DNA of 64,000 nucleotides from Homarus americanus (GCF_018991925.1 NW_024737042.1:17699287-17763286), one strand, 5' to 3'; counted from the stretch's first letter, positions 21,433-36,787 are shown. Made by a program: numbers and translations. The notes: generated by a model not told the origin, from the sequence alone.

Positions 21433-22250
21433 TTTTTTTTTATAAAACATGGCCTCCAGCCTACCCCAATAGCCACACCTTCGCCGCCATTTTATTACCC
21501 TAATATTAAATATCCTAATACATAAGTAGCTATCCTACCTGTGTTGAATTAGTTGAGCCGCAGATCTATGCGGCATTCAGTGACTGTAGTCTCATAGTCA
21601 ATATCTGCAGCAGTTGTCGGCATTGGGGCAGAAGCTCTCGTTCCCCTAGGGCAGAGCAAAGCCGACCGAAGGAGAGAGAAAGACAGTCGACATCTCATCC
21701 AGGCTGTAACATAACTTCTGGGCTGCTGCTTCTGTTCGGAGATCACCTCCGCGAGTCTGGCATAGAAACATCTTGCACTTGGTCCCATCCCACCAGAGGT
21801 TGTGAACACTAGAGGAGTGAAGCTGCCTATAATCAACGTTTTGAATTCTCTCCCCATATGCCCTTCTCTTGTCGTTCTCGTTCCTCCTATGTGCAGCATC
21901 GAGAGCTAGGTCACGGTGATATGCGGCCATGGGATCAAAAATCCTGATGTCGAAGAAAGCTCGTTGTCCCCGCGTCCAGAATCCTCGAGCACTGACGTCA
22001 ACACGGGCTTCGTTAGATGTGTTTGAAGTCCTATGTTGGAAGATCTCACCATCCAATGGAAGGAGGGTCGGTTCTACCCTGACATCCCGGCAGATTTCCT
22101 TCAACATATTTGCTGTGAAGTCCCTGACTTCGTCATGCTTCATGCATATGAAGCCCCCTTTCTTGCACACCATGGCGTGATCGACGTCATAGGAAGAGCC
22201 ACACACGCATTGGGAGGGCAAACCTTGTACTGGCCGACCGTACCTTAGAG
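21402..22250 (-). mobile_element. REL-RT non-LTR element, copy 2 (5'-truncated)
   Basis: Minus-strand coding runs from ALRYG-type start near 22245 through CVCGSSYDVDHAMVCKKGGF, the ARVDVSARGFW...AFFDIRIFDP segment and NVDY. Then the same one-base frameshift as copy 1 occurs, with GSFTPLVFTTSGGMGPSARC continuing to a stop at 21549. The 3' UTR ends in A-rich DNA and a (TAG)n run at 21402-21429. The 5' end abuts a long (AAT)n array. It is very similar to copy 1 (10453-11260). Confidence 0.8.
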
Positions 22251-22251
22251 C

Positions 22252-22404
<153 letters not shown>

Positions 22405-22429
22405 AGTATTTCACGTTGGTGTTTCGTCA

Positions 22430-25376
<2,947 letters not shown>

Positions 25377-26245
25377 AATCGTAGCGAATGAAGGAGAGCA
25401 CATCTGTTGTAGCTGTGTAAGTGAATGGTGACGAATGAAGGAGAGCACATCTGTTGTTGCTGTGTAAGTGAATGGTGGCGAATGAAGGAGAGCACATCTG
25501 TTGTTGCTGTGGAAGTGAATAGTGGCGAATGAAGGAGAGCACATCTGTTGTTGCTGTGGAAGTGAATGGTGGCGAATGAAGGAGAGCACATCTGTTGTTG
25601 CTGTGGAAGTGAATGGTGGCGAATGAAGGAGAGCACATCTGTTGTTGCTGTGGAAGTGAATGGTGGCGAATGAAGGAGAGCACATCTGTTGTTGCTGTGG
25701 AAGTGAATGGTGGCGAATGAAGGAGAGCACATCTGTTGTTGCTATGTAAGTGAATGGTGGCGAATGAAGGAGAGCACATCTGTTGTAGCTGTGTAAGTGA
25801 ATGGTGACGAATGAAGGAGAGCACATCTGTTGTTGCTGTGTGAAGTGAAACGAATGAAGGAGAGCACATCTGTTGTTGCTGTGTAAGTGAGATGGTGGCG
25901 AATGAAGGAGAGCACATCTGTTGTTGCTGTGAAGTGAATGGTGGCAGATGAAGGAGAGCACATCTGTTGTTTGCTGGTGGAAGAATGAATGGTGACGAAT
26001 GAAGGAGAGCACATCTGTTGTTGCTGTGTAAGTGAATGGTGGCGAATGAAGGAGAGCACATCTGTTGTTGCTGTGTAAGTGAATGGTGGCGAATGAAGGA
26101 GAGCACATCTGTTGTTGCTGTGTAAGTGAATGGTGGCGAATGAAGGAGAGCACATCTGTTGTTGCTGTGGAAGTGAATAGTGGCGAATGAAGGAGAGCAC
26201 ATCTGTTGTTGCTATGTAAGTGAATGGTGGCGAATGAAGGAGGAG
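25377..26245. repeat. 47-bp minisatellite, about 18 copies
   Basis: Unit begins GAATGAAGGAGAGCACATCT and continues GTTGTTGCTGTGTAAGTGAA before TGGTGGC. Copies are mostly over 90% alike, with a few degenerate units near 25840-25990. The minus strand of the unit has no stop codon. Since 47 is not a multiple of three, two minus frames stay open for over 900 bp and encode a repeating 47-residue peptide. These frames are a by-product of the repeat. Confidence 0.95.
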
Positions 26246-26807
26246 AGTTTGTGTATTCAGGAAAGCTTCTCGCCGCTCTACATGTGTACATCACAGTATA
26301 TAATTATACATTTAAACAGATTCGTAATATATAACCTTAGTAATAAATCTTAGGTGACAACACTACCACGAATTGTCAACATCGGATACTTTAGCGATGA
26401 CGAGCGAAGACCCAGGGGGGTGGATGAGGTGGGGGGGGTTTACATGACGTCATAATTCGACTCTGTGACTTTTCCGGTGATTAAGGAGATCATAAAATAT
26501 GTAAACTACATCCATTAGTCCAGTAAAGCTGTATCAACGAGGCTGTTAGGGGAAGATGGATGGTCACGTGGGTTTACTCTTGTTTGTTAATCGTGGGTGT
26601 CTACCGCTTGGTGTTGCTGGATCAGTTACACTATATTTTTCTCCTCTGACTCGCGTTATTAATTCACCCCCCACCCCATCTCTCTCCCTGTTATTGATTC
26701 TTCCTCCTTGTTGACGTCCTTGTTATTGATTCTCCCTCTCTGTTGCTGCTCCTGTTATTGATTCTCCCTTCCTTCTATCTCCCTGTTGTTGATTCTTACT
26801 CTAACCA
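26246..26807. other. No gene seen
   Basis: No supported feature apart from pyrimidine-rich DNA toward the right end. Confidence 0.5.
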
Positions 26808-26893
26808 ACCTCCATTACTCTCCTCCATTACTCTCCTCCATTACACTCCTCCATTACTCTCCTCCATTACTCTCCTCCATTACTCTCCTCCAT
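26808..26893. repeat. 13-bp minisatellite
   Basis: Tandem copies of CCTCCATTACTCT with one CACT variant. Confidence 0.9.
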
Positions 26894-27042
26894 TTCCCTC
26901 CCTTAGCAGGAAGATTAACATTGCAGTTATCGGAGCGCACGCACACCTGTAGTCCTGTTCTACCGGAGAGAAGTCTTTAATTCAAGGTAAGTCATGTTGG
27001 ATAAGGATTCAAAGAGATTTAATGTACAAAAAAGGAAAACAA

Positions 27043-30000
27043 AACATTAGCAACTTCCCTTCTACATTTAACAACTACTTCTCACCTCTACAACTCCCCA
27101 GCCTCCTTCCCATACTACAACTTCCCATCTCCCCTCACCTCTACAACTTCCCACCTCCCCTCACCTCTACAACTTCCCACCTCCACTCACCTCTACAACT
27201 TCCCACCTCCCCTCACCTTTACAACTTCCCACCTCCCTCACCTCCAACTTCACCTCCCCTCACAACTTCCCATCTCCCTCACCTCAACTTCTCCCCTCAC
27301 CTCTACAACTTCCCTCCCCTCCCTCCCACCTCCTCACCTCTACACTTCCCACCTCCCCTCACCTCTACAACTTCCCACCACCCTCCCTCTCTCACCTCTA
27401 CAACTTCCCACCTCCCACACAACTTCCCACCACCCCTCACCTCTACAACCCCACATCCCTCCCCACCTCACCACTTCCCACCTCCCCACTACAACTTCCC
27501 TCTCCCTCTCCCCCACCTCCCCTCACCTCTACAACTTCCCTCCAATCACACAACTTCCCACCTCCCCTTCCCACCTACTACAACTTCCCACCTCCCTCAC
27601 CTCTACAACTTCCCACCCCCCTCACAACTTCCCATCTCCCTCACCTCTACAAATTCTCACCTCCCTTCACCTCTACAACTTCCCCACCTCCCCTCACCTT
27701 TGCTTCCCATCTCCCCTCACCTCTACAACTTCCCACCTCCCTCACCTTTACAACTTCCCACTCCCTCACCTTTACAACTTCCCCACCTCCCCTCACCTCT
27801 ACAACTTCTCCACCTCCACTCACCTGTACAACTCCCCATCTCCCCTAACCTCTACAACTTCCCACCACCTCCCCTCCCACCACAACTTCCCACCTCCCCT
27901 CTCTACAACTTCCCACCTCCCCCACCTCCCTTCCCACCTCCCCTCACCTCTACAACTTCCCACCTCCCTCACCTCTACAACTACACTCACCTTCCCTCCC
28001 CTCACCTCCCTCCCCTCACCTCTACATCTTCCCCACCTCCCCTCACCTCCTACAACTTCCCACCTCCCTCACCCTACCACCCTCACCTCTACAACTTCCC
28101 ACCTCCCCTCACCTCTACAACTTCCCACCTCCCCTCACCTTTATAACTTCCCATCTCCCCCCTTTCTCACCTCCCCTCCCTCTACAATTCCCACCCCTCA
28201 CCTACAACTTCCCCCCCCTCACCCCACAACTTCCCATCTCCCCTCAACTTCCATCTCCCTCACCCTACAAATTCTCACCTCCTTCACCTCTCTCCCACCT
28301 CCACCTTTACAATTTCCCATCTCCCCTCACCTCTACAACTTCCCACCTCCCCTCACCTTTACAACTTCCCATCTCCCCTCACCTTTACAACTTCCCATCT
28401 CCCCTCACCTCTACAAATTCTCACCTCCTTCACCTCTACAACTTCCCCCTCCCCTCACCTCAACTTCCCATCTCCCTCACCTCTACAACTTCCCACCTCC
28501 CTCACCTTTACAACTTCCCTCCCCTCACCTTACAACTTCCCACCTCCCCTCACCTCTACAACTTCCCACCTCCACTCACTTGTACAACGCCCCATCTCCC
28601 CTAACCTCTACAACTCCCACCTCCCCTCACCTCTACAACTTCCCACCCCCTCACCTCTACAACTTCCCACCTCTCACCTCCAACCCCACCTCCCCTACCT
28701 CACCTTCCCACCTCCCCTCACCTCTACAACTTCCCACCTCCCCACCCCTACAACTTCCCACCTCCCTCACCTCTACAACTTCCCACCTCCCCACCTCTAC
28801 ATCTTCCCACCTCCCTCACCTCTACAACTTCCCCACCTCCTCCCACCTCTACAACCACCCCACCCTCTACAACTTCCCACCTCCCCTCACCTCTACAACT
28901 TCCCACCCCTCACCTTTATAACCCCATCTCCCCTCCTTCTACAACTTCTCCCTCCTCCCTCTACAACTTCCCACCACCCCTCACCTTTACAACTTCCCAC
29001 CTCCCCTCACCTTTACACTTCCCATCTCCCCTCCCTTGACAACTTCCCATCTCCCCTCACCTCTACAAATTCTCACCTCCCTTCACCTCTACAACTTCCC
29101 ACCTCCCCTCACCTTTACAATTTCCCATCTCCCTCACCTCTACAACTTCCCACCTCCCTTCACCTTTACAACTTCCCACCCCCCTCACCTTTACAACTTC
29201 CCACCGCCCCGATCCTCTACAACTCCCTCACCTTTACAACTTCCCTTCTCCCCTCACCTCTACAACTTCCCCTCCTCTCTCACCTTTACAACTTCCCATC
29301 CCCTCACCTCTACAACTTCCCACCTCCACTCACCTGTACAACTTCCCACCCCTCACCTCTACAACTTCCCCTCTACCTCTACAACTTCCCACCTCCACAA
29401 CTTCCACCTCCCTACCTCTACAACTTCCCACCTCCCCCCACCCTCCCCACCACACTTCTACAACTTCCCCACCTCCACAACTTCCCACCTCCCTCCCCAC
29501 CTTTACAACTTCCCACCTCACCTCTACAAACTTCCCCTCCCCTCACCTCCCCTCCCACCTCTCACCTCTACAACTTCCCACCTCTACACACTTCCCACCT
29601 CCTTCCCACCTCCTCACCTTTACAACTTCCCACCTCCACTCACCTTTACAACTTCCCACCTCCCCTCACCTCTACTACCTTCCCCCCTCCCCACCTCTAC
29701 CCCCTCCCCTCCCTCACCCACCTCCCCTCACCTCTACAACTTCCCACCTCCCTCCACCTCCCTTCCCACCTCCCCTCCCACCTCTACAACTTCCCACCTC
29801 CCCTCACCTCCCCTTCCCACCTCCCCCACCTCTACAACTTCCCACCTCCCTCACCTCTACAACAACCCCTCACCTCTACAACTTCCCACCTCCCTCCCCA
29901 CTTCACATCCCCCCCCTCTACAACTCCCCATCTCCCTCACCTCTACAACTTCCCACCTCCACTCACCTGTACAACTTCCCACCTCCCCTCACCTCTACAA

Positions 30001-30480
30001 CTTCCCCACCTCCCCTCACCTTTACAACTTCCCACCACCTCCTCACCTCTACAACTTCCCACCTCCCCCACCTCCAACAACTTCCCCTCCCCTCCCACCT
30101 CTACAACTTCCCACCCCTCCCTCTCCTCACCTCCCTTCACCTCAACTTCCCACCTCCCCTCACCTTTACAATTTCCCCCTCCCCTCACCTCTACCTTCCC
30201 CTCCCCACCTCCCCACCTACCCACCTCTACAACTTCCCACCTCCCCTCCCTCTACAACTCCCCACCTCCCTCACCTCTACAACTTCCTACCTCCCCTCCC
30301 TCTACTACTTCCCCTCCCCTCACCTTTATTCCCACACTCCCCTCACCTCTACAACTTCCCACCTCCCTCACCTCTACAACTTCCCACCTCCCCTCACCTC
30401 CTCCCTCCAACTCCCCCTCACCTCCCAACTCCCCATCTCCCTTCACCTCTCCAACTCCCCCTTCCCTCCCCCATCTCCTC
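27043..30480. repeat. 3.4-kb C-rich minisatellite, unit about 27 bp
   Basis: Highly variable copies of a pyrimidine-rich unit close to CTCACCTCTACAACTTCCCA plus CCTCCCC. Many units are shortened. Because the unit is nine codons long, Pro/Thr/Leu-rich frames of up to 490 codons stay open on the plus strand, in repeats such as PHLYNFPPP or TSTTSHLPS. The varying frame breaks and lack of a start or promoter argue against a gene. Confidence 0.93.
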
Positions 30481-30639
30481 TCCTTTCTCCCCAATTAGTA
30501 CCTATTAAATCCCTACACCTCTTATGATTCAGTGAACTTGTACCTTTAAGGCTCGACACACCCATTAGGTAATGACAGTCGAGCAAGTAGGGCAATAGAG
30601 ATGATGAGTGGGAGAGATTTGCATGTGCTATACTGAAGG

Positions 30640-30905
30640 CTTTTCCCTCTTCCCTACCCTTCCCAGGCACTCTCCTACACCCCTCTCCTGTATCTTCCCC
30701 AGTAGCCCTCCTCCCTTCTCCTCTACCCTCCCCAGTAGCCCTTCTCCCTTCTACCTTCTACCTTTCCCTCCCCAGGCACCCCTTACTCTTCTCTCTTACC
30801 CTCCCCATAGACCTTCCTCCACTCCGTCCCTTATCCTCTCCAGGCACCCTCCTACTCCACTCTTCCCCTACCCTCCCCAGGCACCCTCCTCCCCTCTCCT
30901 CTGTC
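30640..30905. repeat. Pyrimidine-rich minisatellite
   Basis: Irregular repeats of about 40 bp built on CTACCCTCCCCAGGCACCCT and CTCCT-rich spacers. Confidence 0.75.
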
Positions 30906-30957
30906 CTGTCTACCGCAGTGATTCACCTGCCACCCTGAGCAGGTAGTGCAGAGGGCA

Positions 30958-30960
<3 letters not shown>

Positions 30961-31001
<41 letters not shown>

Positions 31002-32383
31002 GTGGGGAGGAGTTGGATGTGGGTGGGGGGGAGAAGTAAGAGGACAGGAGAGATGTGTTGGGGATGGAGGTAGGAAGTGAGAAGAGGGGTGCTGGAGTGA
31101 GGAAGAGTGAAAATAAGGAGAGAAAGAGGGAGGTGGAGTGAAGAGGCAGATGGGAGAGGAGTGGCTGGAGAGAGAGAGAGAAGGCAGGTTGGGTGGGAGT
31201 GAGAGCAGGAGCAGAGAAGAAGAATGGGGATGAGAGACAAAAGAGGAATGAGAGGGGAGTGGGGTAAGAGGAGAGTGAGAGGAGCGGGAGCGGGGAATAG
31301 TAGTGTGACTGTGGGAGAGGAATTGATGATGGAGGGGAACACGATCTCCCCACTGCAGTTGTTTCCCAGGCTGCTGGGGGAGGGGGGTGGGGTGGGACAG
31401 AGATGGTGTAGGGTTGACTGGAGGGAATGATGGAGGGATGGGAGAGAAGATGCAAAGAGAAGGGTAGAAGGAGAGGAGGGTGGACGATGTGGGATTAGGA
31501 AAAAGGTTGGAAGGCAGTGGGAGGGGCCGTGAGAGACGTGTTGGGAAAGCGAATGAGAGAGAGAGAGAGAGAGGGGAGGACTGATGGGTTGATGGTGGAA
31601 GGGGAAGACTGGGTTTGGAGGATGGAGGAAGGGTTAGAGAGAGGGGAGGAGGAAAGGGGGAGGAGGGGGAGGGAAGGAGGGAGGAGGGAGGAGGTGGGAG
31701 GTTAGAGAGCGAGAGGTCTTGAGGATGGAAGAGGATGGAAAGAGTTGAGGGAGGGGGTTAGAAGGAAGGGCAGAAAGAGGGAGGAGAAAAAGAAAGGATG
31801 AGAAAGTAGGAAGGGTGTTGGGAAGGGAGGGAGGAGAAAGAAAAGAGGAGAAGGAAAGAAGGGGGAGGGAGGAGAGAGGGAGGGAGATGGGGGAGGAGGG
31901 CAAAATAAGGGAGAGAGAGAGGAGAATCAAAGGATTGGAGTACTCAGGAAGGGAGGAAGGGTATTCAGGAAGGGAGGGAGGGAGGGAGGAAAAGAAGGCA
32001 GGGAGGGGGAGGGAGGGAGGAAGAGAGCAGGAGGGATGGATGGAGGAGGAGGGAGGAAAGAAGGCAGGAGGAGGGAGGGAGAAGAAGAGCAGGAGGGATG
32101 GAGGGGGGGAGGAGGGGGGGACAGGCAGGGGGGAGGTGTGGTGAAGCGCGGGTTACGTATTAGCTCCGCATAATTGCAGGCGAGGCCAACCTCCAAAGGT
32201 ACTCACACACAAGGAGGAGGCATGAAAAAGAGGAAGAGGGAGAGAAGAGGAGGATGAGAGGGGAGGTGAGGAAAAGGGAAGCAGAGGAGAGGGTAGGGGA
32301 AAGAAGAGAAGATAGAGAGGGAAAGAGAAGAAGAGGTAAAAGAGGAAGAAAATAGGGGATAGAAATAGGTAGGCTGTGAGTTG

Positions 32384-32432
<49 letters not shown>

Positions 32433-32827
32433 AAGGAAAGAAAGAAACATGGAGCGATTCACGTACAAGAGACGGAGGAAAGAAAAAGAAAAACAGACAG
32501 ACAGACAGACAGACAAAGAAAACAGTAAGGAGGAGGAAACGAAAGAAGAAATGAGAGAGGGGAAGATAAGAAGGAAAATTAAGGAAGGAAGGAAGGAAGA
32601 CGATACAGGAAGAAGAGAAGGAAGTGGAAGGTCAGGTAAGAGGGGAAGGAATAAAACATGAGAGAAAGACATAGAAGAAATACATTAATACGAGAGACGA
32701 AACAAAAAGCGACAATAAGTGAAGAGAAAGTTAAGGATAAAATACGATAAAAGGAAGAAATTGAAAACTAAACAAGAAGGAAATGCTAAAACGAAAAACA
32801 GAATAATGAGAGTGAGAGAACTAAAGA

Positions 32828-32912
<85 letters not shown>

Positions 32913-32930
32913 GTAGAAAAGGAAGAAATA
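30961..32930. repeat. Polypurine region with (GA)n runs
   Basis: Nearly 2 kb of G/A-rich plus strand, with pure (GA)n at 30961-30999, 32387-32429 and 32829-32910 and GGAGGGA-type irregular repeats between. Open frames here are Glu/Arg/Gly-rich artefacts. One short non-purine island (32140-32220) breaks it. Confidence 0.9.
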
Positions 32931-32960
32931 CGAAGAATATAACGACGGTAAATCACCAAA

Positions 32961-33586
32961 TGTTACGAGTTGGGGATTCAGAATATAGTTAAAAGTCTAC
33001 CCAGATCCCAACAGGCAACAACAATAAAAAAACAAAGACAATCGGACTATAAAAGGGTAGACAAAGGATGCGAGTTTTTGTTGTGTATAATAAAGTACCA
33101 TAAATTCCTTAACAAAATATTCAGCTTTTTATAATTTACCCTTAACCATACTTAACCTAAACATTAACAGTATATACATATTTATACAACATACAATAAT
33201 TTGAAGCAAGGTGGAGGTGGGGAGGCAATATAAGATTACAAATACTTAAGTGCGGAGCAGAGATGGCTGACGAGTAAGGCTGAGTATTGTAGAAGACGGT
33301 AGGTAGTCACTGTGCAGTAGGTTTCCAGGATAGGAGATCCTGTGGTCACTTCCCAGAGTGAACTGAACTCTCATCGAACTGGAGCTGACGAGGAAGACTG
33401 AGGAGGTGACGCAACAACCAGGATATGGAAGGGAAGCCCAGGAGTAGTAACTAAATGATCATAATGGGTTTCGTCCTAGATACGTGCGTTGCTCGTGGTG
33501 CTGGGTAGGTAGATCAGGACAATAGATGGCGTGGTTAGTAGTGCTGGGTAGGTAGATCATGACAATTGATGGCGTGGTTCGTAACA
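32961..33586 (-). repeat. E2 3' LTR
   Basis: Direct repeat of 37212-37842. In element orientation the polypurine tract GGAGGGGGGGTG at 33587-33598 precedes it. Confidence 0.95.
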
Positions 33587-33601
33587 CACCCCCCCTCCAA
33601 A
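33587..33601 (-). other. E2 polypurine tract
   Basis: The minus strand reads TTTGGAGGGGGGGTG just before the LTR, shortly after the RNase H tail. Confidence 0.8.
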
Positions 33602-33639
33602 GACCTCCGTAGCGCGGGCGCGAAGGAGGTGATCACCTG

Positions 33640-34240
33640 GTGCGTCTGGAGAGTAGCTGCTGCATTTCCACTGGAGCTCGGGATAAGGAGTCCGCAATCA
33701 GGTTGTCCACCCCCTTTATGTGCCGGACTTGTAGATTATAGGGCTGGGTGAGGAGAGCCCAGCAGAGGATTCGCTGGTTGGGGGTCTTATTGGTTTGGAT
33801 ATTGAGCGTGGGCGGTTATGGTAGAGTGAACTTCTAGAAGGGTTGTTTAATGGGCAAGACTGGAGGTAACATTCAAACTTCTTTATTGCCAACACAGAGC
33901 CAGGGCCTCCTTCTCTATAGTCGAGAGTAGTTGGTCTGATGTTTTCAACTTGGCGATAGCTATGCTGCAATTGTGAAGGACATCGGTAGTTTAGAGTCAG
34001 TTGTAGGAGCACAGCCCCACTCCAACGGCTAGCGTCGATTTTGCAGATGGAAAGGGCAGACGTAACAGAATTGGACTACAGGCTTGGAGGCAAGGGAGAA
34101 GGCTTTGAGGCGGTGGAAAGACTGGTCGCACCTCTGGTTCCAGATGTAGGGGACCGCAGAACTGGTAAGGTCTGTGAGGGGTCCGGCCACGCTGGAGAAG
34201 TTACTGCAGAACCGACAGTAGTAGCCGCACATCCCCAGGA
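33640..34240 (-). pseudogene. E2 RNase H domain (end of pol)
   Basis: Connection motif MRFLGMCGYYCRFCSNF, then after several frameshifts TTLDYREGGPGS, the tether-like LLTQPYNLQVRHIKGVDN and LIADSLSRAPVEMQQLL, then a stop. The polypurine tract follows at once. No integrase is found downstream, which repeats the E1 arrangement. Confidence 0.8.
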
Positions 34241-34952
34241 AGCGCATGGGTTCCTTCCTCGTCCTTGGAGTGGGGAAGGACAAGATGGCTTTAACGTTTG
34301 CGTCCTTGGGTCTCACCATACCATGCCCAACGATATGTCCCAGGTAAGTCACTGAGGCCCGGCCAAAAGCAGATTTAGCCAGGTTTATGGTGAATCCAGT
34401 CTCTTGCAGTCGTGCGAACAGTATCTCCAAGCGCACCAGATGTTCGTCCCAGCCGTCCGACACCACCACCAGGTCATCCAGGTAGGCGAACGTCCCACCT
34501 AGGTCCTGAATCATGTAATTGATTGCCCTCTGGAATGTGGCCGGAGCATTAGAAAAGCCAAACGCCATAACCAAATATTGAAAAAGACCAAATGGAGTTA
34601 TAAATGCGGAGATTATTTTGGCCCTATCCGTGAGTCCCACTTGATAATATCCTTTCAACAGGTCCACAGTAGATATAAATTTTGCATAGCCTATGCTGTC
34701 TATTATATCTTCAATCAAAGGTAAAGGGTAGGAGTCTGAGACAGTGACCTGGTTCACTTTAAGATAAGCGGTACAGAAACGAAAAGTGCTATCGGGTTTT
34801 GGAATGAGAAGGCAAGGTGAAGCCCAGGGGGAGGTACTAGGCTCAGCTAAGTTATGTTTTAACAAAAAATCTACCTCCTTTTTCATAATCTCTCTTTTTT
34901 GTGGATTTAGTGGATATGCTGATTGCCTAATGGGTTGTACAATGTACATCAT
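34241..34952 (-). pseudogene. E2 reverse transcriptase domain
   Basis: Intact core motifs SPWASPCLLIPKPD, STVDLLKGYYQVGL, SAFITPFGLFQYLVMAFGF, APATFQRAI and AYLDDLVV (YLDD), then INLAKSAFGRASVTYLGHIV. The frame is open across RT. A frameshift near 34940 separates it from the linker LPGFCNILKHDIKLIS upstream, which continues from the integrase remnant. Confidence 0.92.
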
Positions 34953-35289
34953 CTGAGATTAGCTTAATATCATGTTTAAGTATATTGCAAAACCCTGGGA
35001 GGTCTGACGTGACTTTAGGAAATGTTGATAATAACTTAGTGAGATCTTTTGCTTGAGATGGATTCAGAACAGAAAAATACTCATCCAAGTTGTTGAGTAT
35101 GTGACTGTTAGCAGGGTTTTCTTTAGGTAGAGGGAAGTCTAAATTCTCCAATAGGTCCATGTCATCTGTCTCCGGCTCCGGCCCTGACAAAACCGTATGC
35201 AATACAGGTAGGCTTATAGCCTCTGGGATGTCTTCCTCTGACTGCCTGGAATGGTAAAGTTTCATGAGATTAATGTGAACAAGTTGTGA

Positions 35290-35480
35290 ATCTTTTCTGC
35301 GATCAGGAGTATGGACTATATAGTGGAGGGGAGATAGTTTATTAGCATTGATTTGAAAGTTTTGGTGGAACCCTTCCAAGCAACCTTGGGATTGTGGGTG
35401 GTAAGCCGAAGATGTACAATGGTCCACACTGAGGTCTTTCATCACCTGTTTGAACACAGATGGATCAGATTGTTGGGCTT
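35290..35480 (-). pseudogene. E2 integrase remnant, upstream of RT
   Basis: In one open frame (34927-35787) the protease-side linker DELIKAQQSDPS jumps straight to VFKQVMKDLSVDHCTSSAYH, then PQSQGCLEGFHQNFQ (the region of the catalytic Glu), then HYIVHTPDRRKDSQLVHINL (the C-terminal GPY/F-type end). The HHCC zinc domain and both catalytic Asp residues are missing, so this is an in-frame internal deletion. The remaining pieces lie before RT. Confidence 0.85.
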
Positions 35481-35689
35481 TAATGAGCTCATCCTTACTA
35501 ATGGTCTTATTGTACAGATCTTCTGTGGGTAGGAAGATATTGGAGATGGTTTTAGATGAAGAGGGCCCATTTCGCACACTCTGTGACCGGGTGACAGCAC
35601 AAGATGGGAAAAGGTGAGGAGTAGTTTCTTCAAGGTCAGTGGTGGAGTTGACAAGTAAGGGAGAGTCGACTGTCTTTATGTTGGGAACC

Positions 35690-35960
35690 ACTAGATCTCC
35701 TACCAAGTCATTACCCAATAATAAATGAATGCCGCTCACAGGCATTGGATCTTTCCTAATGGCTACTTGCACTTCCCCAATAATCAAGGGACATTGGAGG
35801 TGAACTTTAGCTAAGGGATAGGAAGAATGGGAGGAGAGATCTGAAATTAGAACACTCTCATTTGTAAATGCGGTAGATATATCAGGAATGACGTTAAATA
35901 GGAGGATAGATTGTGCTGCGCCCGTATCACGTAGTATACGAACAGGGAAAGAACGAGACC
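35690..35960 (-). pseudogene. E2 aspartic protease
   Basis: Motif RILRDTGAAQSILL near 35930, followed by SYPLAKVHLQCPLIIGEVQV and GIHLLLGNDLVGDLV. The linker LFPSCAVTRSQSVRNG matches the one in E1. Broken by a frame change before the upstream zinc knuckle. Confidence 0.85.
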
Positions 35961-36079
35961 CCTCTATGATTGAAATTTTGCCCTCATAGGTGAATGAAGA
36001 GAAGAGATCCTAATGGGGCCCTTCCACATTGGTGGTTGCTATTGGTTTGAATTTGGGATCCAGGGAACTACTTTTAGCA

Positions 36080-36402
36080 GTTCGACACTTTGGGTGTTTA
36101 CAAGTCTGGATCGTATGGCCTGGTTTTTACAGTAAGAACAATAAAACTTGGTTGCATCAGGGAGGGGTAGGTGTGGAACCTTTCGACCTACCACTCACGT
36201 CCCCAAAGTTATCATCAGAGGAGGACCTAACATGCCGGAAAGTACCACGTTCCCTACGGCACAGTGACTCCACCAGCAAGGCTGACGCATCAGCCAGCTC
36301 AGCCGCACGTCCTAAATTAACCTCTCCACGCTCCTCCACATGCTTCAAGATGTGAAATGGTATCTTGCTCTTCCACTCCTCCAGGACTACCAAGTTTAAC
36401 AA
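36080..36402 (-). pseudogene. E2 gag fragment
   Basis: EEWKSKIPFHILKHVEERGE, the SCAN-like AAELADASALLVESL and a frame-shifted zinc knuckle (CSYCK...GHTIQTC). The N-terminal capsid region seen in E1 is absent. The 63-bp repeats and a leader-like region occupy its place. Confidence 0.75.
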
Positions 36403-36597
36403 ATCCTGAGGTGGCCATTAAGAAAACCTAGATAAATTAATTAATGGTCAAAAGATAAGATAAGTGGATTACCCTAGAAAATATCACGGCAGTGGATAAC
36501 CAGAAAGTCCCAGAAACTACCCACGTTATACCTAGGGAAATTACACTTATGAATATTGTTCTTCTGATAAGATCCTTAAATAAGGATAAGAGACTTG

Positions 36598-36787
36598 AAA
36601 GAGGAAGGGCGTATTACGGCATTAATATAAAGATCCGGATTAACAACCCTTAGATACTTGAAACAGGAAGGGCGTATTACGGCATTAATATAAAGATCCG
36701 GATTAACAACCCTTAGATACTTGAAACAGGAAGGGTGTATTACGGCATTAATATAAAGATCCGGATTAACAACCCTTGAGTTACTTG
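36598..36787. repeat. 63-bp tandem repeat, three copies, in E2 leader
   Basis: Three near-identical units starting AAACAGGAAGGGCGTATTAC and containing ATAAAGATCCGGATTAACAA. A degraded single piece follows near 36920. It lies inside E2 between the primer site and gag. Confidence 0.92.

Noticed and set aside
27022..30508. Pro/Thr/Leu-rich open frames of 374 and 490 codons
   Set aside because: They lie entirely in a 27-bp, nine-codon pyrimidine minisatellite. Frame openness follows from the unit; no start context, domain or non-repeat coding sequence was seen.
30910..32200. Ser/Leu/Pro- or Glu/Arg-rich proteins in the polypurine region
   Set aside because: Composition-driven frames on both strands with no motifs.
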